Shown here piece after piece: positions 1 to 5,274 of a DNA stretch of 6,824 nucleotides. The position numbers and the translations under genes are program-made. The stretch spans positions 1 to 6,824 of the forward strand of contig PWGS01000229.1 of NCBI GenBank assembly GCA_003554505.1, given 5' to 3'. Within the stretch, counting starts at the first letter, position 1; every line of letters begins with the position of its first letter. Source of the DNA: Desulfonatronospira sp. Lineage in GTDB: Bacteria > Desulfobacterota > Desulfovibrionia > Desulfovibrionales > Desulfonatronovibrionaceae. The notes beneath the pieces are model-generated. The model was not told the DNA's origin. It searched no databases and saw only the letters and a program-made list of their open reading frames with translations.

Positions 1-1554
1 CACGAGTATCCTCTGGCCATCAAGACCCTGGAAAAGGCCATCAAGCAGGCTGAAGCAATGGGTCTGCTGGGCAAAAATATCCTGGGTACCGGATTTGATT
101 TCAGCGTTTTCATCAAGGAAGGCGCCGGAGCATTCGTATGCGGCGAAGCCACCTCCCTGGTGGCCTCTCTGGAAGGCCAGAGGGGATTCCCCAGGGCCAG
201 GCCTCCAAGGCTTTCGGAGGTCGGGGGCGGAGCATGGGGGTACCCCTCCAACCTGAACAATATCGAGACTTACGCCTGTGTCCCCCCCATTATCGAAAAA
301 GGCGCAGACTGGTTTCTGGGCATAGGCACTCCGGGTTCTCCGGGAACCAAGGTTTTCTCCCTGGCGGGCAAGGTCAACAACACCGGCCTGGTGGAAGTGC
401 CCATGGGGATAACCCTGCGTGAGATAGTGGAGGAGATCGGGGGAGGGATCCTGAACAACAGGAAGTTCAAGGCCATTCAGACCGGTGGACCTTCAGGAGG
501 CTGTATCCCGGAGCAGTACCTGGACCTGCCGGTGGATTTCGATTCCCTGTGGCAGGTGGGTTCCATGATGGGGTCCGGGGGCATGGTGGTCATGGACGAA
601 AGCGACTGCATGGTGGATATCGCCAAGTTCTTCCTGGCCTTCTGTCAGTCCGAGTCATGCGGCAAATGTCCCCCGTGCAGGGTGGGGACCTACCAGATGC
701 TGCAGATAATGGAGCGCATAACTTCCGGAGAGGGACAACCCGGAGACATTGAAAGGCTGGAAAAGCTCATCGAGACCGTGGGCGAAGGGTCTCTGTGCGG
801 GCTGGGCAGAAGCGCTCCCAATCCAATTGCCACGACTCTCAGGTATTTCCGTGAGGAATACGAGGAGCACATCCATGACAAGTACTGCAGGGCCAATGTA
901 TGCAGCGGGCTTGGGGTATATACCATCGACCAGAAAGCCTGTATTCTGTGCGGTCTGTGCAAAGAGGCCTGCGCCTTTGATGCAGTCCGGGAGAGGCGCA
1001 GCAGTTATTTCATTGATCAGGAGTACTGCACTAAGTGCAAGGTCTGTTTTGAAGTATGTCCCGTAGATGCTGTCAAGATTAAGAAGAAAACCCAGATTGC
1101 CGTGGAAAAAATCAAAATGCCCTATGAAGCAATGGTTTCAGTCAAGCGCAAGGCAAAACTGACCTTGTGGGATGTTCTCAAATCCAAGCCGCATGTGGTA
1201 ATAACCATATATCATGATTCCACAGTTGCCGACGCCATCAAAACCCTGCACGACCTCAACGTCAGCAGTGTTTTCGTGGTGGATGACAATGGAAAGCTCA
1301 TCGGGATCTTTACAGAGCGCGATGTGGTGCATTGCTACAACAAGGGCGTTTCCTGCCAGGATACACCTGTGGGACAGGTGGCTCGGAAAGATCTTATCAA
1401 GTTCGAGCCGTCCATGGGCATCAGTTCAGCCATCCTCATCGCTTCCAGGAATAAAAAGAGGCATATGCCCATAGTGGATGGAGACAGGATCCTGGGCATG
1501 GTAACTTTCAGGGATCTGGTTTCATATCTGTTGCCTGAAATAAGCTACATTTAA
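1..1554 (+). CDS. NuoF/HydB-type FMN flavoprotein subunit with C-terminal 2[4Fe-4S] and fused CBS pair (5' end missing)
   Basis: The 5' end lies outside the window; the frame is open from base 1 and ends at TAA 1552-1554, leaving 517 residues. The family oxidises or reduces NAD(P)(H) at FMN and passes electrons to Fe-S clusters of a soluble complex. Visible in order: the end of the FMN/NAD domain (GAGAFVCGEAT, bases 121-153), an SLBB domain (about 340-510), the N3-type [4Fe-4S] domain (ESCGKCPPCR, codons 655-684; fourth Cys at 796-798), an HxH..CxxxxC motif (868-903), and two [4Fe-4S] ferredoxin motifs (CILCGLCKEAC from 940; CTKCKVCFEVC from 1027). Up to here it matches HydB/HndC. It then continues into two CBS domains (about 1165-1551) that keep T-x-x-D nucleotide-binding motifs (TERD, TFRD). 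The CBS tail is not part of the usual family architecture and suggests allosteric control by adenine nucleotides (inference). The Glu normally following GE in GEET is Ala here. It is followed 30 bases later by a CBS paralogue. Confidence 0.93.
   Translation, partial: HEYPLAIKTLEKAIKQAEAMGLLGKNILGTGFDFSVFIKEGAGAFVCGEATSLVASLEGQRGFPRARPPRLSEVGGGAWGYPSNLNNIETYACVPPIIEKGADWFLGIGTPGSPGTKVFSLAGKVNNTGLVEVPMGITLREIVEEIGGGILNNRKFKAIQTGGPSGGCIPEQYLDLPVDFDSLWQVGSMMGSGGMVVMDESDCMVDIAKFFLAFCQSESCGKCPPCRVGTYQMLQIMERITSGEGQPGDIERLEKLIETVGEGSLCGLGRSAPNPIATTLRYFREEYEEHIHDKYCRANVCSGLGVYTIDQKACILCGLCKEACAFDAVRERRSSYFIDQEYCTKCKVCFEVCPVDAVKIKKKTQIAVEKIKMPYEAMVSVKRKAKLTLWDVLKSKPHVVITIYHDSTVADAIKTLHDLNVSSVFVVDDNGKLIGIFTERDVVHCYNKGVSCQDTPVGQVARKDLIKFEPSMGISSAILIASRNKKRHMPIVDGDRILGMVTFRDLVSYLLPEISYI
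1165..1551 (+). other. CBS-pair (Bateman) module fused to the flavoprotein C-terminus
   Basis: About 129 residues after the last ferredoxin Cys and a Lys-rich linker form two CBS repeats. The first has the hydrophobic core VFVVDD and IGIFTERDVV; the second has MPIVDGD and LGMVTFRDLV. Both keep T-x-x-D, which in AMP/ATP-binding CBS proteins contacts ribose and phosphate. Aligned by eye without gaps to the separate protein at 1585-1992, about 70 of 131 positions are identical, so the two modules share a recent common origin. Confidence 0.9.
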
Positions 1555-1584
1555 AACAAGCCGGGAATTACAGGAGAAAACCAA

Positions 1585-1992
1585 ATGCTACTGCAAGATA
1601 TACTGGATTCCAAGCTGGCCCAGGTGTTCAAGGTGCATCAGGACGAGACCGTGGCCGAAACCATCAGGCTCCTGGAAGACATGAACATCAGCGGGGTGTT
1701 CGTTGTGGACGACAACGACAGGCTCAGCGGCATATTCACGGAGAAAGACGTGGTCTTCTGTTTCGCCACCGGGGTGCAGGCCGCTGATACCAGGGTGCGG
1801 GAAGTAAAAAGAGGTGATCTCATTACCTTTGAGCCCTCCACCCAGGTCAGCGAGGCACTGGCTGTGGCCTCCAAAAAAAAGATGCGTCACCTGCCCATAG
1901 TCGAAGGAGACGAAATCAAGGGCATGATTACCTACAGAGACCTGGTTTCCCATGTCCTGCCCGAAATATGCTTCATGGCCGAGGCCATGTAG
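1585..1992 (+). CDS. Stand-alone CBS-pair protein (probable regulatory subunit)
   Basis: This 135-residue protein is made of two CBS domains and nothing else. Repeat 1 (about residues 5-62) contains VFVVDD and GIFTEKD; repeat 2 (about 75-127) contains LPIVEGD and GMITYRD. The T52-x-x-D55 and T116-x-x-D119 motifs, which in this fold contact adenine-nucleotide ribose or phosphate, are intact. The ATG at 1585 is preceded by AGGAG (1572-1576) at 8-base spacing, which supports this start. It ends in tandem in-frame stops TAG TAA (1990-1995). It is a close paralogue of the CBS tail of the gene before it, and the two share a reading frame across a 30-base gap, which suggests tandem duplication. CBS pairs usually dimerise into a disk, so this protein could pair with the fused module and gate electron flow in response to AMP, ATP, NAD or a related ligand (inference). 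A role unrelated to the complex is less likely given its position. Confidence 0.9.
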   Translation: MLLQDILDSKLAQVFKVHQDETVAETIRLLEDMNISGVFVVDDNDRLSGIFTEKDVVFCFATGVQAADTRVREVKRGDLITFEPSTQVSEALAVASKKKMRHLPIVEGDEIKGMITYRDLVSHVLPEICFMAEAM

Positions 1993-2025
1993 TAAGAACA
2001 ACCGGATCAATGAGCAGAGGTTACA

Positions 2026-2667
2026 ATGAGCACGGAAAATTATGTGGAAGAAAAGCCGAAAAAACTCAAAGAGATAAGAAAAGAAGCAGAAGAAAGGGCC
2101 TGCCCTGTGCAGCAGATGGAGTATTTTATCGATGAGTTTCTGGCCAAACCAATGTGCGGCAAGTGTTACCCCTGCGCTCTGGGTGCCGGGGAAGCCCAGA
2201 TCCGGGTGGCCAGTCTCGCCAGCCGGGGGGCAGAGGTTGACGGCCGGGACCTGGACCTGCTCAGGCGCATAGGAGACAACATGGTCCGGGGGTCCCTGTG
2301 CAAAAGAGGCAAGGACACCGGGAATTTTATCCTGGAACTACTTGAGAATTCCCGGGATGAAATCATGGAGCATGTACATGCAGACCGCTCATGTCCAACC
2401 AGGGAATGTAAAAGTCTGGTCAGATATGAAATAGTTCCTGAGCTGTGTACCATGTGCGGGGAATGTAAAAAGGCATGCAGCTACAATTCCATCATGGGCG
2501 AGACCAGAAAGCCCTATTTCACCGGGTACCAGCCCTTTGAGATCAGGCTGAAAAGGTGCACAGGGTGCGGGGAGTGCGTGGACGTTTGCCCTGAAGGGGC
2601 CATAGTTTTTAAATCCAGATCAAGAAAAGAAGCCAATAGTCAAGATACAGGAGGTTTGAATGGGTAA
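2026..2667 (+). CDS. NuoF C-terminal-half-like iron-sulfur protein (N3-type cluster plus 2[4Fe-4S])
   Basis: This 213-residue protein matches only the distal half of NuoF/HydB. After a charged, Lys-rich N-terminus it has an NADH_4Fe-4S-like domain with C44/C47/C50 (MCGKCYPC) and C92 (GSLCKRG). Next comes H116/H118 with C123 and C128, then two ferredoxin motifs (C141/C144/C147/C151 and C178/C181/C184/C188). It has no FMN/NAD or SLBB domain, so it should not bind flavin or pyridine nucleotide and would act as an electron wire of about three [4Fe-4S] clusters (inference). An in-frame TGA at 2011-2013 lies just upstream of the ATG, and AGAGG (2016-2020) sits 5 bases before it. The 3' end overlaps the NuoG-like gene by 8 bases, implying translational coupling and a shared complex. 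It is too complete at both ends, with its own start and ribosome site, to look like debris of a broken NuoF. Confidence 0.9.
   Translation: MSTENYVEEKPKKLKEIRKEAEERACPVQQMEYFIDEFLAKPMCGKCYPCALGAGEAQIRVASLASRGAEVDGRDLDLLRRIGDNMVRGSLCKRGKDTGNFILELLENSRDEIMEHVHADRSCPTRECKSLVRYEIVPELCTMCGECKKACSYNSIMGETRKPYFTGYQPFEIRLKRCTGCGECVDVCPEGAIVFKSRSRKEANSQDTGGLNG
2649..2662 (+). promoter_or_regulatory. Ribosome binding site and start of the NuoG-like gene, inside the preceding gene
   Basis: A consensus-like AGGAGG (2649-2654) stands 5 bases before the ATG at 2660. A TGA in the same frame (2657-2659) directly precedes the ATG, which excludes an upstream start. The site lies within the last codons of the preceding gene, whose TAA is at 2665-2667, so the two genes are probably translationally coupled. 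Confidence 0.8.
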
Positions 2668-4708
2668 GCTGTTAAAACTCCGGATAGACGGCCAGGATGT
2701 CCAGGCTCCCGCCGGAACGAATCTTATAGATGCTGCTGAAATGGCAGGGGTTCATATTCCCAATCTCTGCTATCTCAAGGGTATGAAGGGTATCGGCGCC
2801 TGCAGGATGTGCCTGGTGGAGGTGGAAGGCCTGAAAGCACCGGTTATTGCCTGCAATACCAGGGTAAAGCAGGACATGGTGGTGCACACCAGGACCGAGC
2901 GGGTGCAGGAAATAAGAAGGTTCGTCATCGACCTTATTCTTTCCATGCATCCCCTGGACTGCGTTACCTGCACCAAATCCGGTGTCTGCAACCTGCAGGA
3001 GTACGCTTACGAGTTCGGGCTGAGGGAGAGTTCCTTCAGCAGGAAAAAATTCACCTATCCAGTGGACGATGGAAATCCCTTCGTTAAAAGGGACCCTGCC
3101 TACTGTATTCTGTGCGGCAGATGCGTTCGGGTGTGCAAAGAACAGGGCACTAATGTCCTGGACTTCATGGGCCGGGGGATTGAATCCAAAGTTATCACCG
3201 CCAATGACATGCCCCTGCATGAGTCCGGCTGTACCTTCTGCGGCAGCTGCGTGGCCGTCTGTCCGGTGAGTGCCCTGCGCGAGGCGGACAGGGAGCAGAA
3301 GGGCCGGGAATGGGAGTTTTCCAGATACGAATCAGTGTGCATGCTTTGCGGTTGCGGCTGTGATATCACGGTCAGCATCAAAGGCGACATGATCCAGAAG
3401 ATAAATGCCGGCAACAGGGCGCCTTCCACTGAACAGAAATTTATCTGCGCCTACGGCAGGTTTGGTTACGAACATGTCGACGGCGGCAAGAGAATCCTGG
3501 CTCCCATGGTGCGGAAGGGCGGTCGGCTCCAGGAGGTCTCCATGAAGGATGCCCTGGAGGATCTGGCTGGCAGACTCAAGAAGGCCGGTAAAAATGCCGG
3601 GTTCATCAGTACAGCCTCCATTTTGAACGAGGACGCCCTTTCTCTGCAGAGGTTCGCAGAAGAGGTGGTCAAAACCCCCAACATTGATTCTACCGCCAGT
3701 CTTTATGCCCGGCCGGAAGAATTTCAGAAATCCCAGAAGGCAAAGATGGACAAGGCTGACCTGATTGTTCTGGTGGGGATAAATCCTTCACAGTGGACCA
3801 GGGTGCTGCCCGCACTGGATGTCGCAGTGCGCAGAAGACTTTCCCGCAAGGGCAGGCTTATAACCATAAATTCCCAGGAAACCGGGCTGGCAGACCTGGC
3901 GGAATTAAATTTAAGCGGAGATGAAATCCAGGCCATACAGGGCATTATAAAATCTGTCCCGGATCACGGCATCAAGGTGGACCAGAGTCTGATGAAACAT
4001 GTCCAGGAAGCCTCGACTGACAAGAACATGCAGCAGGCGGCCGAGATTTTCGCCGGCAGCAGCAGTCCCCTGATCATTTCCGACCCTGCTTTTTTTGATG
4101 CCGCATCCAGCCTGGCCGGGATCAAAGGGCATGCCATTGCCATGCCCCTGGAGAGCAACGCTCATGGTGTTGTGCGCATGGGGCTCAAAACCCGTGGAGC
4201 TTCTATCCAGGATATGGCGGCCATTGAACACGGGCTGGTGCAGCGGGGAAAAAGCCCTGTAAAGCTTCTTTATGCAGTGGGGGATGTGCCCTTAAGTAAA
4301 AAGCCGGACGGGGTGGATTTCCTCGTGGTGCAGTCCTCCAGCCTTACCGGCCTGGCCGGGGAGGCCGATATGGTCCTGCCTGCGGCCACGTATCTTGAGT
4401 CCTCCGGGAGCATGGTCGACTACCTTGGAGAACTAAAGACAATGGAGCAGACCATAGAACCCCGGGGAGCATCAAAAACCCACAGGGATATATTCATACA
4501 GCTGGCCAAAAACATGGGAGTCACCCTCAAAAAGCCCCCTTTCTCGGAAATAAAAAAGGCAGCCGGTTCACAGGCCGGTCCGTCGATGGCAGATATGTCC
4601 AGAAAGGAAGGGTTTCAGGAAACCCCGGAATCCTATCTGCAGGCTCTCAATGCACCGGTGCTTGAAACCTCCAGGCTCTTGTGGCTAAAAGAGGCCGGCC
4701 TGGTTTAG
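2660..4708 (+). CDS. NuoG-like multi-cluster Fe-S subunit with degenerate molybdopterin-oxidoreductase domain
   Basis: This 682-residue protein is the likely electron hub. Clusters in order: [2Fe-2S] ligands C37/C48/C51/C65 (Cx10Cx2Cx13C, as in NuoG N1b); a His-Cys [4Fe-4S] site H97/C101/C104/C110; two ferredoxin-type [4Fe-4S] sites, C149/C152/C155/C159 and C191/C194/C197/C201; and a molybdopterin-family [4Fe-4S] site C227/C230/C234/C263 with an extra C232. Residues 264-630 resemble the molybdopterin-binding core, including the NuoG-like stretch GEADMVLPAATYLESSG (567-583). By-eye alignment to formate dehydrogenases puts Tyr349 where the catalytic Sec/Cys should be, and Tyr265 where the conserved Lys after the cluster Cys should be. 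The usual C-terminal molybdopterin-dinucleotide-binding domain is absent. It is therefore more likely a NuoG-type scaffold than an active formate dehydrogenase. E. coli NuoG is longer (about 900 residues). No signal peptide is visible, so it should be cytoplasmic. Confidence 0.9.
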   Translation: MGKLLKLRIDGQDVQAPAGTNLIDAAEMAGVHIPNLCYLKGMKGIGACRMCLVEVEGLKAPVIACNTRVKQDMVVHTRTERVQEIRRFVIDLILSMHPLDCVTCTKSGVCNLQEYAYEFGLRESSFSRKKFTYPVDDGNPFVKRDPAYCILCGRCVRVCKEQGTNVLDFMGRGIESKVITANDMPLHESGCTFCGSCVAVCPVSALREADREQKGREWEFSRYESVCMLCGCGCDITVSIKGDMIQKINAGNRAPSTEQKFICAYGRFGYEHVDGGKRILAPMVRKGGRLQEVSMKDALEDLAGRLKKAGKNAGFISTASILNEDALSLQRFAEEVVKTPNIDSTASLYARPEEFQKSQKAKMDKADLIVLVGINPSQWTRVLPALDVAVRRRLSRKGRLITINSQETGLADLAELNLSGDEIQAIQGIIKSVPDHGIKVDQSLMKHVQEASTDKNMQQAAEIFAGSSSPLIISDPAFFDAASSLAGIKGHAIAMPLESNAHGVVRMGLKTRGASIQDMAAIEHGLVQRGKSPVKLLYAVGDVPLSKKPDGVDFLVVQSSSLTGLAGEADMVLPAATYLESSGSMVDYLGELKTMEQTIEPRGASKTHRDIFIQLAKNMGVTLKKPPFSEIKKAAGSQAGPSMADMSRKEGFQETPESYLQALNAPVLETSRLLWLKEAGLV

Positions 4709-4756
4709 TCCAATGGTAACCGTTCTGGGGGCATTAATACGGAAAAGGATAAGACA

Positions 4757-5218
4757 ATGGACCAAGTTTTGGAAAAAATACTCGACAACTACCATGAACA
4801 CGAGGGCAATGCCCTGACAATTCTGCAGGATCTGGAGGAAAATTTCGGATATGTCCCGGAAGAGACGGTTTATGAGCTGTCAGACAGGTTGAACATTCCA
4901 CCCAGCCGGTTTTTCGGCATAGCCACTTTCTTCTCCCAGCTGCACCTCAAGCCCAGGGGCAAAAATATCATTACTGTCTGCCGCGGCACTCCCTGCCACG
5001 TAAAAGGCTCGGAAAAAATCCTGAGCCGCATGCGCATGGAACTGGATATCCCTTCCGGGGAGGAGACCTCCGAGGACCGCATGTTCACCGTGGAAGAGGT
5101 CAACTGCGTGGGAGCCTGCGGTATGGCCCCGGTTGTGGTTATAAACCAGCAGGTCCAGGGCGAGGTGAACATCAAGAAGATGATAAAGGAAGTAAATGAG
5201 ATCCGGTCTGAGGAGTAA
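4757..5218 (+). CDS. nuoE: NuoE/HydC-type [2Fe-2S] thioredoxin-fold subunit
   Basis: This 153-residue protein is the small partner of NuoF in complex I and of HydB in bifurcating hydrogenases, where it carries one [2Fe-2S] cluster next to the FMN site. The N-terminal helical part (residues 1-65) contains the typical LQDLEENFGYVPEE and GIATFFSQ. The thioredoxin-like part holds the four ligands C75 and C80 (CRGTPC) and C117 and C121 (CVGAC), all present. Length is normal for the short form of the family. A modest AAGGA (4745-4749) precedes the ATG by 7 bases. It lies 48 bases after the NuoG-like gene and 56 bases before a NuoF homologue, the usual E-F order. The symbol denotes the family; no membrane complex I genes are in view, so HydC/HndA-type is an equally good name. 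Confidence 0.94.
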   Translation: MDQVLEKILDNYHEHEGNALTILQDLEENFGYVPEETVYELSDRLNIPPSRFFGIATFFSQLHLKPRGKNIITVCRGTPCHVKGSEKILSRMRMELDIPSGEETSEDRMFTVEEVNCVGACGMAPVVVINQQVQGEVNIKKMIKEVNEIRSEE

Positions 5219-5223
5219 GTTGT

Positions 5224-5248
5224 CCCCTGACAAGCGCTTATCATGGGG
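5224..5248 (+). promoter_or_regulatory. Imperfect dyad / possible RNA hairpin between the nuoE-like and second nuoF-like genes
   Basis: The arms CCCC-TGA and TCA-(T)-GGGG surround the 8-base palindrome AAGCGCTT, with a C/A mismatch on each side of it and one unpaired T. The inner 16 bases (5228-5243) are symmetric except at the mismatch. It lies 26 bases upstream of the second flavoprotein start and just after the nuoE-like stop. It could be an operator or an RNA stem affecting the relative output of the two genes. There is no T-run after it, so it is not a good intrinsic terminator. Confidence 0.35.
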
Positions 5249-5274
5249 CTGTGCCAATAACTGGAGTTGAATGA

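Noticed and set aside
1552..1584. Stop-codon read-through joining the flavoprotein to the free CBS protein
   Set aside because: The frame is open apart from the TAA, but the second gene has a good AGGAG ribosome site and ATG, and nothing suggests recoding of TAA.
2026..2667. Broken or frameshifted remnant of a full NuoF
   Set aside because: No FMN or SLBB remnants were found upstream, where the CBS gene sits, and the gene has its own start, ribosome site and complete Cys motifs.
2660..4708. Catalytic formate dehydrogenase alpha subunit
   Set aside because: The N-terminal clusters fit, but the Sec/Cys position is Tyr, the conserved Lys is Tyr and the C-terminal cofactor domain is absent, so NuoG-like is the better call.
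2660..4708. [FeFe] hydrogenase (HydA/HndD) large subunit
   Set aside because: The N-terminal cluster set is shared with HydA, but the H-cluster Cys motifs are not present; a molybdopterin-type domain follows instead.
4706..4756. TAG read-through (for example pyrrolysine) fusing the NuoG-like and nuoE-like proteins
   Set aside because: The two genes share a frame across a single TAG, but both proteins have normal family ends and the second has its own start. No recoding signal was seen.
5224..5248. Rho-independent terminator
   Set aside because: The stem is interrupted by mismatches and is not followed by a T-run; the next gene begins 26 bases later.
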